DNA of 64,000 nucleotides from Cheilinus undulatus (GCF_018320785.1 NC_054865.1:44724898-44788897); one strand, 5' to 3'; counted from the first letter of the stretch, positions 36,901-43,440 are shown. Notes: generated from the sequence alone by a model not told the origin. Program-made: numbers and translations.

Positions 36901-39115
36901 AGCAGCATCCAATGTACATAAAGGCCTGGGGAGAACCTCAGTTTACTGTAACTGGATCCTCTTACCAAACAGAGGATGTATACTCTGAATGTACTGTTTA
37001 TGTATGAAACTGATGAAAATGGTCAGAGGAATTCTCTCAATCCTTATGTCACTATAGAAAACAAAGAGATCTGAACCAAATGTTCTCATTGTCAGTGTTG
37101 AATTTCAGCTACTAGAATGGTTGTTTAAAAACGGTGCTGCACATTTAGGCTGAGATGAACTTTATAGAGGTCTGTGTAACCCAAACTGTACATATGTAGG
37201 GGTGTATCTAAAGTTAACAAATATCCTTCCTCTGTGTGTTTACACAAGGAGGGAACTATATCATAACAATAATATTCTCACATTACAAGTAATAAATCCA
37301 GTTTCATACTGTGTGTATGAGGTTTATGTGAGGCTAATGTGTACAACAAACTGGTTGGATCTGGATAGTAAGAGTCGACAGCCAAGATGTCGATGCTGGG
37401 TGGGGGTAAGGACTCACTAACACTCTACATTTAATGTACGTACAGACTGAATCTCTTCTCCAAACTCTAGACCAGGTTCATTTCGTTCATGTTTCTGCAC
37501 ATTCCCTGGAAGCTTATAGACACAAAAACCTAATGTTGCAATACCTTTGCTAATCATAAGGGCAGTATTGAGCAAGATAGACAACAGTTCAAGCCCGAGC
37601 AGCAGAACGCTTTGGAAACTTTTTAAAGAAGTACTGCAGAATATCTTGTGAGCTGTTAGAAACTAGGAAACATACTGCAAGATTCTGTAAATGACGTTAG
37701 CTTATCTGGGCACAGGGGCAGATAACTAAAGATTATTTTCAGTCTTTTATGCCTTTATTCACAGAGGAGGACAGTGGGTTGTAGGGATGTGGGCGGTGAA
37801 TCGCTAAAACGGTTAAATTCATCTATCAAATTAGCTGGCGCTCATATATATATATATAGTTAATTTAAAGGTGGGCTACGCATTTCAAGGTGTCATCCCC
37901 TCTGACTTTGTTTTTTACTCTCTACAGTCTCACCTAATGTCCTGCCCACACTATCTGATGTCACACAGCTACCTGCCAATTAGCACTGAGGCCTGGGTGG
38001 CACCGACTTGCATCACTTCCCGTTTCCTGCTGCAACAGTGTTGCTCTATAGTGTCTCTTATGTTGACAGAACTAGCACGAAGTTGTTGATTTTCCTCAAT
38101 TTTTGAAATGACATTTTACCTTTGTCATATTAAGTACATCTTGTTTCTCATAACAAATGCATATCGATTCGAAATATTGGTTATTGCTCTCATGCTCTGC
38201 TCATAATCAGCATCGACACCGGCCCTGAAAAATCTGCACAAGTTGACCCTTATTAGACTGAAGTATTCGAGTCAATGTAGGTACTTGACTAAAACATATT
38301 AGATTGAATCCATTTCTAATCATTTCAGAACAAAAAAGTCTGCATAATGTACCTTTAAGTGAATTAAATAAACAGCCTGCAATCTGATAAAGAACAGGAA
38401 CAGCTGCATATTCTTAAACTGTTAAAAACACTGGATTTAGTGCATGCTAATATCTTTGTTCACTGAGCTGCATGATTAATAGCATCTGCACAACTCACAG
38501 TTCATGTTTGAGAGTTTATATCCAATAATTAATTAGATTAGTAGGTAGAAAGCCAGGACAGCACATGTTTCTCCTCATCATAACAAGTTGCAGATCCTCT
38601 GAGTTGTCCTGTGTCACAGGTAGTAAAACTACTGTTGACAATGAGCCAATCTGCAGCAGTGCTGCTCTAACTGTGCTCCACAGGCCACTAGGGGACTTAA
38701 ACTCATTTAGGTGGATACTCGTGAAACTAGGAACTAAATTGACTTCATTCACCATCAATTTACTCACAACACAGCCTGTAGGCTCAGCTGAAAGAGGCTG
38801 TGAAGTTTACACTGCTTTCCCTCCAGCACACTGAGCAGGACTCTTATGTAATTATGAATGTGTTTGGAGACAAAACACCTCCAGCAGATGTTGTGATGGC
38901 TATTTTGGATTCACATTAAAACAAAGGGAGCACCGAGCTGCAGCTGCAGGCAGATAACTGAACTTACTGTAATACTCTTCGAGTTGCTCTTTCTCCAGGA
39001 CATACTCATCGTCTTCCTCGGTGACACACAAGCAGCTTTTCGCCAACAACACAGTTGCACAAATAGTCGCCACAACAGCCACGGAGTCGACGAAACGAAA
39101 CAACTGTATGAACAT
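3738..39115 (-). CDS. pla2r1: Secretory phospholipase A2 receptor 1 (whole gene, 30 coding exons)
   Basis: Type I membrane receptor of the mannose-receptor family. In mammals it binds secreted phospholipases A2, clears them by endocytosis and has a shed soluble form. I joined 30 exons at GT-AG junctions; every phase matches and the total is 4455 nt (1484 residues; human is 1463). Domains: signal peptide about 1-27, ricin-type about 51-165, fibronectin II about 182-230, eight C-type lectin domains (about 245-365, 385-505, 525-650, 685-815, 835-955, 975-1110, 1130-1250, 1270-1398), membrane span about 1417-1440, tail to 1484. Lectin landmarks (WIGL, WSDG, C...ICK) recur. Residue agreement is clearly with PLA2R1 rather than MRC1, MRC2 or LY75. 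Its neighbour itgb6 is the expected one. Boundaries of individual exons follow; introns not described separately show only AT-rich DNA. Confidence 0.93.
4176..4211 (-). CDS. pla2r1: pla2r1 exon 29: short acidic stalk before the membrane
   Basis: A 36-nt exon coding an acidic linker (EEVPEVEVEPIT). Acceptor AG at 4213-4212, donor GTAAGT, phase 1 on both sides. It is too short to be found by an ORF scan but is needed to keep phase. Confidence 0.88.
4461..5285 (+). mobile_element. Degenerate Tc1-like DNA transposon
   Basis: It starts with the familiar teleost Tc1-type inverted-repeat sequence (CACTATATGGACAAAAGTAT) beside a TA at 4459-4460. A helix-turn-helix remnant with stops follows, then an open stretch (4922-5221) with the transposase catalytic region: FQHDCAPVHKSR (second Asp) and NPIEHLWDEL (Glu). 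The middle is deleted near 4880-4920 and I cannot find the 3' inverted repeat, so it is inactive. It lies in pla2r1 intron 28. Confidence 0.85.
5626..6273. mobile_element. Non-autonomous hAT-like element with perfect 8-bp target duplication
   Basis: The ends form an imperfect 16-bp inverted repeat (CAGGCCTATTCAATTA against TAGGGCTATTCAATTA, 14/16). They are flanked by identical octamers CTGTAGAA at 5618-5625 and 6274-6281. An 8-bp duplication is the hAT signature. No transposase frame is present in the 648 bp. It lies in pla2r1 intron 28. Confidence 0.8.
6600..6735 (+). repeat. LINE 3' tail fragment
   Basis: AT-rich sequence ending GAATTTCCCTTCGGGGATTAATAAAGTTCTTGTCTTAT, the usual 3' end of teleost CR1/L2-type retrotransposons. 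No coding part remains. Confidence 0.6.
7235..7411 (-). CDS. pla2r1: pla2r1 exon 28: C-terminal half of lectin domain 8
   Basis: Residues about 1342-1400. Shows SWVDGSAMDYTSW, then GLWHLLQC and GFICK, the closing cysteines of a C-type lectin fold. Phase 1 on both sides. Confidence 0.93.
7501..7623 (-). CDS. pla2r1: pla2r1 exon 27: middle of lectin domain 8
   Basis: Residues about 1301-1341. Contains DVLTIESEVENRFV and SVWLGM (the WIGL position). Donor GTAAGT, phase 1. Confidence 0.92.
7831..8985. mobile_element. hAT-like miniature element split by a GC-richer insertion
   Basis: The left part (7831-8110) and right part (about 8830-8985) align in order with the intact relative at 50103-50625. 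Shared segments include CCTACTTTC...TTTTTCTTAAT...ATTACATAAAAATGAT, AATATTGTGTT and AACTTAAGAAATAAT. The ends (GGCTGGGCAATTTTT and the complement of AAATTGTACAGCCC) form a poor inverted repeat. About 700 bp between the parts is absent from the relative. Confidence 0.6.
8120..8760. other. Unidentified GC-richer segment nested in the miniature element
   Basis: A block within 8290-8720 is visibly richer in G+C than the surrounding intron. It has a 117-residue minus-strand open frame (8307-8660) with no family resemblance. It could be a retroposed fragment or another repeat; I cannot name it. Confidence 0.4.
9098..9127. repeat. Poly-C/poly-A run
   Basis: A run of about 14 C followed by about 9 A within pla2r1 intron 26, a likely length-variable site. 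Confidence 0.7.
9809..9943 (-). CDS. pla2r1: pla2r1 exon 26: start of lectin domain 8
   Basis: Residues about 1256-1300. Contains CPSTWVKFRHGCYNF, the first conserved cysteines and aromatic core of a lectin domain, then FEEAREHC. Phase 1 on both sides. Confidence 0.93.
10041..10215 (-). CDS. pla2r1: pla2r1 exon 25: C-terminal half of lectin domain 7
   Basis: Residues about 1198-1255. Contains YQWTDGSDTVYTHW, GECVYMDVSGGWRRADC and GALCHIPP, matching human WSDGTKSSFTFW and GAICHVPP. Enters in phase 0, leaves in phase 1. Confidence 0.93.
10690..10835 (+). repeat. Dispersed teleost repeat, copy 1
   Basis: Motif series ATGCCTTA..TTGATAGAGGAGGA, GGGACAGGGATGAGAGAGGAATGACAT and GAGCCACAGG. Related copies lie at about 37735-37800, 51150-51270 and 56865-56965, all in the same orientation. 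Confidence 0.6.
10880..12010 (+). mobile_element. Degenerate LINE fragment (L2/CR1/Rex-like reverse transcriptase)
   Basis: Scattered across frames are reverse-transcriptase landmarks: SDYRPVALTS (10918-10950), LFLDSTSAFNTIQP (11060-11100), ACVLSTVFYILYTDDC (11220-11270) and LKFVDDTVIG (11300-11330), where FVDD is the catalytic box. Frameshifts and stops break it. A 3' end like CCTTAGGGAACAATAACGTT resembles L2-type tails. It lies antisense in pla2r1 intron 24. Confidence 0.7.
12011..15468. other. Remainder of pla2r1 intron 24
   Basis: AT-rich DNA with short frames only. Around 14930-15150 there is a stretch resembling other dispersed fish repeats, but I cannot name it. No exon is required here because exons 24 and 25 join in phase. 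Confidence 0.5.
15469..15704 (-). CDS. pla2r1: pla2r1 exon 24: start of lectin domain 7
   Basis: Residues about 1119-1197, the second largest exon. Contains YRSRTYKVVSGNMSWYDAM, DLVSITDAYHQAFLTV and AHWIGL-like PHWIGLYS, close to human PLA2R1. Donor GTATGT, phase 0. Confidence 0.94.
16257..16398 (-). CDS. pla2r1: pla2r1 exon 23: end of lectin domain 6
   Basis: Residues about 1072-1118. Contains NFHLTGKWYDERC and YGFVCQK, nearly the human NFHFTGKWYFEDC and YGFVCEK. Enters in phase 0, leaves in phase 1. Confidence 0.94.
16815..17080 (+). repeat. Dispersed teleost repeat fragment
   Basis: TTAACCAGGTAGTTCCTTAGGATTATGATCTC..GAGGGAGACCTGGCCAAGACAGCA followed by an A-rich spacer and CAAGTTATTCCAGGTCCAGGGATC is a frequently seen fish interspersed repeat. 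It is noncoding and lies in pla2r1 intron 22. Confidence 0.6.
18145..18284 (-). CDS. pla2r1: pla2r1 exon 22: middle of lectin domain 6
   Basis: Residues about 1025-1071. Contains VWIGLSNDDTLRWTNGKTV and YTNWSP, matching human VWIGLQNDDYETWLNGKPV and YSNWSP. Donor GTAAGT, phase 0. Confidence 0.94.
18434..18551 (-). CDS. pla2r1: pla2r1 exon 21: start of lectin domain 6
   Basis: Residues about 986-1024. CLLLHLVDNPKEGKSWKDAH and LIAIEDEIEQ follow the human order (CLLLNI.., LVAIESEVEQ). Enters in phase 0, leaves in phase 1. Confidence 0.94.
19091..19516. mobile_element. hAT-like (Zaphod-type) miniature element
   Basis: The ends CAGTGGTTCTCAATTGGT and the complement of CAGTTGATAACCACTG form an inverted repeat. 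Flanking octamers CTCAGCAG (19083-19090) and CTCTACAG (19517-19524) agree at 6 of 8 bases, fitting a decayed hAT target duplication. It sits about 100 bp beyond the exon 20 donor and has no coding capacity. Confidence 0.65.
19615..19751 (-). CDS. pla2r1: pla2r1 exon 20: end of lectin domain 5, start of domain 6
   Basis: Residues about 940-985. Contains CGDLHGYVCKRK, closing domain 5, then CPDKWLYFGHK opening domain 6 (human CPKGWLYFNYK). Enters in phase 1, leaves in phase 0. Confidence 0.92.
19829..19923 (-). CDS. pla2r1: pla2r1 exon 19: middle of lectin domain 5
   Basis: Residues about 907-939. Contains WSDHTDVDFQNW and LCVTMSSSTG. Domain 5 is the one mapped to phospholipase binding in mammals. 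The acceptor lies about 35 bp from a pentanucleotide array. Confidence 0.92.
19958..20219. repeat. Pentanucleotide microsatellite array (CCATA/CCAGA/CCCTA)
   Basis: Imperfect 5-bp units: CCATC, CCATG, CCCTA, CCAGA and CCATA in blocks. Five is not a multiple of three, so all plus-strand frames stay open; the long predicted peptides here are artefacts. It occupies the end of pla2r1 intron 18. Confidence 0.95.
21703..21767 (-). CDS. pla2r1: pla2r1 exon 18: short exon of lectin domain 5
   Basis: A 65-nt exon, residues about 887-907, with DWWIGLSI (human SWWIGLQE). Enters in phase 0, leaves in phase 2. Its donor is the first GT of a six-unit GT repeat (21691-21702 as AC on the plus strand). Confidence 0.9.
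22403..22563 (-). CDS. pla2r1: pla2r1 exon 17: start of lectin domain 5
   Basis: Residues about 833-886. Contains EPWVFYRGAEYLL, AHLLSIHSREELRFI and KERLKR, matching human PWLFYQDAEYLF and LLTIHSAHEQEFI. Donor GTCTGT, phase 0. Confidence 0.93.
23172..23509 (+). repeat. tRNA-like SINE or similar teleost repeat
   Basis: Begins GGCGGCACAGGGGTTAGCGC.., carries TTGCCTCACAGCAAGAAGGTCC and a B-box-like GGTTCACTTCC, and ends in GGATAAGCGGTATAG plus ATGGATGGATGG. This is a very common fish repeat. It lies in pla2r1 intron 16. Confidence 0.75.
23903..23938 (-). CDS. pla2r1: pla2r1 exon 16: 36-nt linker exon between lectin domains 4 and 5
   Basis: Codes YELIKPYWYTE, matching human PKIPFWYQYD in position. 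Acceptor AG at 23940-23939, donor GTGAGT, phase 1 on both sides. Confidence 0.87.
24014..24307. mobile_element. hAT-like miniature element beside the exon 15 splice donor
   Basis: The ends TAGGGCTGGGCAACATAT and the complement of AACATATCGCCCAGCCTTA form an inverted repeat. Flanks GTGAGTGT (24006-24013) and GTGAGTAA (24308-24315) agree at 6 of 8 bases. Its edge is 14 bases into the intron following exon 15. Confidence 0.65.
24322..24457 (-). CDS. pla2r1: pla2r1 exon 15: end of lectin domain 4
   Basis: Residues about 776-820. Contains RRDCAVYSDLTNTLMPQPC and EWICK, as in human RNCAVYKANKTLLPLHC and EWICK. Enters in phase 0, leaves in phase 1. Confidence 0.92.
24543..24627 (-). CDS. pla2r1: pla2r1 exon 14: middle of lectin domain 4
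   Basis: Residues about 747-775. Contains RWFWMGLNKRDPEDPGAWEW (human FWIGFNKRNP..). The donor was chosen at GTAGGT because only this joins in frame to exon 15; a second GT four bases on would shift the frame. Confidence 0.85.
25290..26290. repeat. Degenerate tandem repeat, ~318-bp unit
   Basis: The motif TGTCAGGTGGYA recurs at about 25430, 25758, 25913, 26078 and 26230. Longer flanking matches pair 25758 with 26078 (TGTCAGGTGRTACRACT..AAACTGC) and 25913 with 26230 (TGCAAATGTCAGGTG), giving a period near 318 bp. It lies in pla2r1 intron 13. Confidence 0.6.
26927..27072 (-). CDS. pla2r1: pla2r1 exon 13: start of lectin domain 4
   Basis: Residues about 699-746. Contains FHDEKVLMKRSWVEADFFC and LASFYHYEEQVFVKQLL, strikingly close to human FHSEKVLMKRTWREAEAFC. 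Enters in phase 0, leaves in phase 2. Confidence 0.94.
27450..27545. repeat. Fragment of a common fish DNA-transposon repeat
   Basis: AATCCCATTTCCTAAAAAGTTGGGACATTG..AACAGAATG..TTGCAAATCTAC is a familiar fish repeat end. Only about 95 bp remain, in pla2r1 intron 12. Confidence 0.5.
27855..28063 (-). CDS. pla2r1: pla2r1 exon 12: end of lectin domain 3 and linker to domain 4
   Basis: Residues about 629-698. Contains GCVAMSGGPALGQWEVKDC and SVCKQ, then CPPGWESHSGLYDCFK opening domain 4. Enters in phase 1, leaves in phase 0. Confidence 0.94.
28201..28370 (-). CDS. pla2r1: pla2r1 exon 11: middle of lectin domain 3
   Basis: Residues about 572-628. Contains FEQAFVNSLL, YYWIRMVDLHEDKEYGWLP and FTNWNKHQP, matching human FEQAFITSL and YTHWNTHQP. 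Enters in phase 2, leaves in phase 1. Confidence 0.94.
28468..28580 (-). CDS. pla2r1: pla2r1 exon 10: start of lectin domain 3
   Basis: Residues about 535-572. Contains GWKRHGHSCYTV, SFDDALMEYYC and LLTIEN (human GWERHGGFCYKI, LVTITN). Enters in phase 0, leaves in phase 2. Confidence 0.94.
28719..29092. mobile_element. TTAA-ended miniature inverted-repeat element
   Basis: The left end TTAAAGGGGACACATTATG and the complement of the right end TGTCCCCTTTAA form a short inverted repeat. Both ends carry TTAA, the piggyBac-type target. At 374 bp it has no transposase; an open frame inside it is not a gene. It lies in pla2r1 intron 9. Confidence 0.7.
30492..30602 (-). CDS. pla2r1: pla2r1 exon 9: end of lectin domain 2
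   Basis: A 111-nt exon hidden from ORF scans, residues about 498-534: EGTWLLASCDERLPAVCRRK then WDEGCPE (human GHWKVKNCEERLFYICKK, GCQEG). Phase 0 both sides; acceptor AG at 30604-30603, donor GTAAGA. Confidence 0.92.
31462..31625 (-). CDS. pla2r1: pla2r1 exon 8: middle of lectin domain 2
   Basis: Residues about 443-497. Contains STEVWIGLWKQ, VEWSDGSPVTLTFWHQYHP and LCVKADKK, following human ETWIGL and WSNDSSVIFTNWHTLEP. Enters in phase 1, leaves in phase 0. Confidence 0.94.
31708..31902 (-). CDS. pla2r1: pla2r1 exon 7: start of lectin domain 2
   Basis: Residues about 378-442. Contains CADGWWPHNGFCYQLRTD, SWEESARACGSQEANLTSI and SELEMLLNLL. Phase 1 on both sides. Confidence 0.94.
32182..32331 (-). 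CDS. pla2r1: pla2r1 exon 6: end of lectin domain 1
   Basis: Residues about 328-377. Contains CGVYNSAYEGHWQSLTC and LPYICKK (human CGTFSSFMPSAWRSRDC, LPYICKK). Phase 1 on both sides. Confidence 0.94.
32500..32625 (+). repeat. Retroposon tail fragment
   Basis: ATGTAAAGCACTATGTTAATCTG..AAAGGCGCTATATAAATATAACTATTGTTATTATTATT is the typical tail of an abundant fish SINE/LINE. It lies in pla2r1 intron 5. Confidence 0.55.
33113..33550. mobile_element. Probable hAT-like miniature element, decayed
   Basis: The left CAGTGTTTCTTAACC and the complement of the right GGTTGAGAAA-type end (CCCTGTTGAGAAAGGCTG) resemble Zaphod-like ends. No convincing target duplication was found. It lies in pla2r1 intron 5. 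Confidence 0.45.
34490..34603 (-). CDS. pla2r1: pla2r1 exon 5: middle of lectin domain 1
   Basis: Residues about 290-327. Contains MVWIGLNHLKGGRGWQWSDG and PLSLVNF (human VWMGLNQL..GWQWSDGTPLNYLNW). Phase 1 on both sides. Confidence 0.94.
35008..35172 (-). CDS. pla2r1: pla2r1 exon 4: start of lectin domain 1
   Basis: Residues about 235-289. Contains CERFWESNQELRACYQFNL, TWSQALSTCQAQGGNLLSVT and RYIR. Phase 1 on both sides. Confidence 0.94.
35496..35669 (-). CDS. pla2r1: pla2r1 exon 3: fibronectin type II domain
   Basis: Residues about 177-234. Contains GMPCALPFKYNNKWYYECT, EGREDHLPWCSTTTRYDEA and WGFCP, with the four conserved cysteines of an FN2 module (collagen-binding in this family). 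A single symmetrical phase-1 exon, as usual for FN2. Confidence 0.95.
35769..36149 (-). CDS. pla2r1: pla2r1 exon 2: ricin B-type cysteine-rich domain
   Basis: Residues about 50-176, the largest exon. Contains GLFILQSEPQLRCIKAGRS, MLWKWVSQHRLFNLGTSMCL and PLSMFECD, the beta-trefoil pattern shared with PLA2R1 and LY75. Phase 1 on both sides. Confidence 0.95.
36150..38967. other. pla2r1 intron 1
   Basis: A 2.8-kb intron with no further exon needed. It holds a dispersed repeat near 37735-37800, a short TA run (37848-37858) and a stretch around 37860-38090 I cannot identify. Confidence 0.6.
37735..37800 (+). repeat. Dispersed teleost repeat, copy 2 (short)
   Basis: TTTTATGCCTTTATTCACAGAGGAGGACAGTGGGTTGTAGGG matches the start of the copies at 51150 and 56870. 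Confidence 0.5.
38968..39115 (-). CDS. pla2r1: pla2r1 exon 1: start codon, signal peptide and acidic N-terminus
   Basis: The only in-frame ATG is at 39115-39113. Residues 1-49 open with a hydrophobic stretch (VAVVATICATVLLAKSCLC) and run into an acidic linker (TEEDDEYVLEKEQLEEYY) before donor GTAAGT in phase 1. Joining to exon 2 makes Lys-Lys-Gly-Leu-Phe. Confidence 0.9.
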
Positions 39116-39350
39116 TTCGACGGCAGGATGCAATGTCGAAGTGCAAATGTCCACACATTCCGAGGCTCCTGTTCACAGAGAGTAGTTTAGAGCTCCTCGC
39201 TGTTTCTTCCCTTCATAGAAAACTTGGTCCGAGTGAAGTTTTTCAGCGGGGGTGCAGCGACGTCACGTCTGACGGAGGAGCAGCTGCTGCTCTCCGGGCT
39301 GGAAGCTGCATTCCTGCCGCGGAGGACTGTTTTCCCTGGGACTGAGCCAC
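39116..39350 (-). promoter_or_regulatory. Probable pla2r1 promoter and 5' UTR
   Basis: A GC- and CpG-richer island of about 200 bp directly upstream of exon 1, unlike the AT-rich surroundings. It includes a CRE-like GACGTCAC (39259-39266). No TATA box was placed with confidence. Confidence 0.4.
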
Positions 39351-39615
39351 TAACTTTATTTTGACTGAACAAAATGGCTCCAACTGATAAATAAATACAG
39401 AGATAGACTGATATATTGATTTCATTACAATATTAGATAAATAATTTACAAGGGAACAGTGTTGACGGAAAAATGGCATTTAGTTTCTTGTAAATGCATA
39501 AAATAAAATATTTTCTCAAGTAAAAGTAGTCTGCTCAAGCGTTTGCTACAGCTACCAAAGGCTGATGTAGTCATTAAGAACGGCCAATTAAAAAGCAAAA
39601 AACTGGATGGTAGAC

Positions 39616-40289
39616 TTAGGGCTGGGAAAAAAATCGAGTTTTTAAGCAGCATCAATATAGTGCGAATAAAAGAATTCACACCATAGGATGTTCTGACCTT
39701 TTATTGATTTTATAAATCAATCATGGTCAATATAGTTTACCCCTTTGTTTACAAAAACACATATTTGTTGCAAGTGAAACACAAAAATATGTAAGATAAA
39801 ATTAAGAGACCACATAGATATTCACCCCATTTCAAGTGACTTACCTCATTCAACAGAGGTCCAGCCAACTGGTGCTAGTAGTCTCACAATTAGTGAAATG
39901 GGGATCACCTGAGTGCAGTGAATATGTTTCAAGTGATTGTAGTATAAAGACACCTGTGTCTGGAAGGTCCAGTCACTGGTTAATCAGTATTCCTGGCTAC
40001 CATTACATCATGAAGACAAAAGAACACTCCAAGCAATCCAGAAAAAAATTGCATTGTCCAGATGTTCAAGGCTGATTAAGACTTATCCACACAGGCTCCA
40101 TGCTGTGATTGTAGCCAAAGGTGCATCTACTAAATACTGATTTGAAGGGGGTGGCTATATACTTATTTTACATAACATACCCTTGATTTAATTAAAATTA
40201 CGTTTTAGAAATCTGTTTTCACTTTGACATTATAGATGTTTCTTTTGTCAAAAAAAAATATTGTGATGTGAGATTTCGCCCAGCCCTAA
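39616..40289. mobile_element. hAT-like miniature element carrying a nested Tc1-like remnant
   Basis: The outer ends TTAGGGCTGGGA and the complement of CCCAGCCCTAA form an inverted repeat. Inside, about 39790-40250 has Tc1-type landmarks: CATCATGAAGACAAAAGAACACTCCAAGCAATC, GCTGTGATTGTAGCCAAAGGTGCATC and GAAATCTGTTTTCACTTTGACATT. The Tc1 part is heavily deleted. No outer target duplication was seen. Confidence 0.6.
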
Positions 40290-40477
40290 AAGGCCTATTT
40301 ATTGATGTATCAATGTGTACTTTGCTTTACTTTGCTTTATATGTTGTTTATAACCTCATACAGTTCTGATTTTTTCATACATAAACCTTTGAATGTATAC
40401 AAATTGAGGTCAATTTGCAAAGTTCAGTTAAAATGAGTTGTCTTTGAAGTAAAGGCAGAGTGCATAGGGGAAGTGTA

Positions 40478-40512
40478 ATTACTTCCGCCAAGGAGGTTAT
40501 GTGATTGGGTGG

Positions 40513-40544
<32 letters not shown>

Positions 40545-41220
40545 GTTTGTTAGCAACATAACTCAAAAAGTACCGGGCTGATTTTGATGAAATTTTAAGG
40601 AAATGTCAGAAATAGCAGAAGGAAGAACTGATTCGGTTTTGGGAGTGATCTGGATCACCGTCTGGATCCAGGAATTTTTTTAAGGATTCTTTACTATTGG
40701 GAGATAGGGCTAATGGCAGAGGTCTCTGCTGTTACCACTTTACACCAGGAAATGTAAGTAACTTAAGTAAGTAACTTCAATCTCAGCAGCACTTTGAGTG
40801 TGTTTCTATTCAAAGTTTTGGAATTTATAGAGTTTGAAAGACGCACGCCCGGTCGAGGAGACGAGTCGGAGCATAACAGAGAGAAAGACAGCGAAGTGTA
40901 GCAAGAATACTCACAATACTGGGAGGAACAGAGGAATATTCACCCTCTGCCATGACTTCCAGTCGTCCGGTGAGACCATGGGTAAGACTGTCAGTGCATC
41001 TGTTGGCACCGGCAGGCAACACTTCTGTCTCGACAGTCCGCCCGTATCGAAGACAATGCTTTACCTCACCATGTTTCCATCCAACTGGGGAGGAAGTAAT
41101 CAGCAAATGCTGTGGTGGGGGGCACATGGGGACGGATCCAGAATATTTTTCAAAGGATTCTTCACTATTGGGAGATAGGCCTGATGGCGAAGGTCTGCGC
41201 TCTCCCGAGTGCTTTTCTAG
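40478..41220 (+). repeat. Dispersed teleost repeat, interrupted and partly duplicated
   Basis: Starts TTACTTCCGCCAAGGAGGTTATGTGATTGG, includes a TTAG tetranucleotide run (40513-40545) and TGATCTGGATCACCGTCTGGATCC. The segment GGATTCTTTACTATTGGGAGATAGG (about 40682-40708) recurs as GGATTCTTCACTATTGGGAGATAGG (about 41155-41180), followed there by the usual end GTCTGCGCTCTCCCGAGTGCTTTT. Confidence 0.65.
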
Positions 41221-42967
41221 TTAATTTTTTGCTAAAGATTTTAATACTCAGGTAAAGCATTGGACTACCTAAGATTTGTTATTTTTGCTGTAGTAGTAAT
41301 GGGATTTCTTTACATCACTGCAAATACTGCACGTTATATTTAACATATAAATCCTAGCTATGTCCTTCACTTGGCAGACTAGGTAAAGGATTCCAGTTGA
41401 AATAATATTAGAGTCAACCTTAAGTTTAGAGGTATCCCAGTTTAATACATTTCAAATGATCAAAAGTTGTTTATTTGCAGTATCATTTCAAAATAAAATT
41501 ATTCAAGTTGCTGACACTTCCTCTGTGCTTAATGATTGTATTTTGGTTTTACAACATTGTAAGTCAATGGCATCCTCACATCCCTCTGCCTCTTTAGTGT
41601 GCACATAATATTACTTTAGCACAGTAATGATTACCTTGCTATTATAAACACCCAAGTGTAATGATATCCAAACATGGTGATTCTGGTCATTTCATATATT
41701 AGTTTTTGGAAATCAAATATATCTCAGTTTCAACCAAATAACACTTGCTGGCCTATATTTCCAAAGAAAGCAAAATGAAACCAATACTGTCACAACAAGA
41801 TAATACAGCTGAGTGTTTCCTTGTGTCTTAATTTGACAAGGCATGATTTAGTTTCAGGACTACACAAGTATGTTAAATTATTATAGGAATTGGGAGTTAC
41901 ATTCAAAGCAAAACCCTTTAAAGACAATAGAGCAATGAGAGCATGTTAAATCAGTCTTACTTTTAAGTCTTACTTGGAAAAATATTCCCCCCCAGAAAAC
42001 TTAAAAAAAAGGAAATTTTGCCCTCAGAAATTATCCTTAAGTCACATCAATCAGTTAGTTTCCCACAATTGTTCAGTAGGCTCTGGACACCAAATTAAAC
42101 TGTCAACTTTTTATTTTTTTTTTGTCTATTTATTTTCATTGTATGTGCGCAAAAAAGAACGTGAAATAAATATTACTGATTCTTGAGAAAAGGGACAAAT
42201 TATGTTCTGAACCAGACTTTGTTTTTGTTTTTGTCCAATAGTCTAACATGGATATTTGTGTAGGTTGACAACTCAATTAGCTGCTGTTTAAAGGAACAGA
42301 TTTTTAATTTAACATTTCTTTTCCAAAATGTGACTTTTTTGCCAGTTATATAGTGATTTTGTCAACTCCGTCAGACACACAAAAATGTATTTAATTTTTA
42401 TTTCATTAACTGAAGATGAATATCAAGTTTTCAGTCATCTAACACTGGTATTTAGTAATGGTATTTTGTAATAATAAGCTATTTATTTTTATTCCCTCGT
42501 CTTAAGTATGTCTTTCCTAAAATTTATGACTTTCTGTCTTTATCTTTAATATTTACCATATTAAACAAACAGTTTTTTATAAATGTATAAATATTACATA
42601 TAGCTTTGCTGGTATTTTAACAAATAAACTGAATAAAATGACCAGAAGGTAATGCATTTTTTTGTAAACCTTTAGTTTTGCATATTTCCAATCCTATGGA
42701 CAGGACACCAAATAAAAGAAATGCATGTTAATAAATAATATCTCTACAGTTTTATGGAAAAAAATATTTTATTACAACTGTTCTTTGTCTTTACTGGCCT
42801 TGAGAGAGAAAAAGGAAATTCTCTCTTTACTGTTTCACTGCAAACAAAATAAACGTAACTTAAAACCTGTTTCACCATACCAAATCTAAACAATCTAATC
42901 GACACATATGGATGGGGTGTTACCCTGAATGCAACATATTTTTTTTAGCAATGAGTCAAAAATTCAC
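41221..42967. other. Intergenic spacer between itgb6 and pla2r1
   Basis: AT-rich DNA without recognisable genes, including the T-rich downstream flank of itgb6. Confidence 0.5.
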
Positions 42968-42973
42968 TTTATT
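42968..42973 (-). terminator. Candidate polyadenylation signal of itgb6
   Basis: Minus-strand AATAAA about 470 bases beyond the itgb6 stop. Another lies at 42768-42773, so alternative ends are possible. Confidence 0.35.
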
Positions 42974-43440
42974 TATGTGCCGTGCCACTTACAGCTCAAT
43001 TATCAATATTTAAGGCTCAGCCTTATTTTACAATAAAATAACAGACACAATATTAAAAAAAATCATCCACTTGTATATTTACATTCATTTGAATAAAACA
43101 AAGATTTTTTTCAGTAGTAGACCATGAGAAGTGGAGACTCCTCTTTCCCAAGCTGCATGTTACAGTAGACAAAGCTTTGTTAAAGTAGGACGCAGCAATG
43201 AAGTTCAGTGTTTAACGGTACAATGGCAGTGCACTTTTACAGCAGCAGTTTCATCATGTTTGTCCACCACAGTGTTGTTGACTGTGGTTCATCTTCTCTG
43301 AATCAACATAGAGATTCATACAATAAAAACACATTTTTAGTACCAAATATACACACTCAGTCTCTCTCACACACCTTCAAACATTCACTCACTCACACAC
43401 ACAGTTAAGTGCACTCAGATAACTGTTCTCCTCCAGATTG

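Noticed and set aside
39243..39479. Minus-strand open frames upstream of pla2r1 exon 1 as an alternative first exon
   Set aside because: They contain no signal peptide followed by a donor in a usable phase, and exon 1 at 39115 already gives a complete protein.
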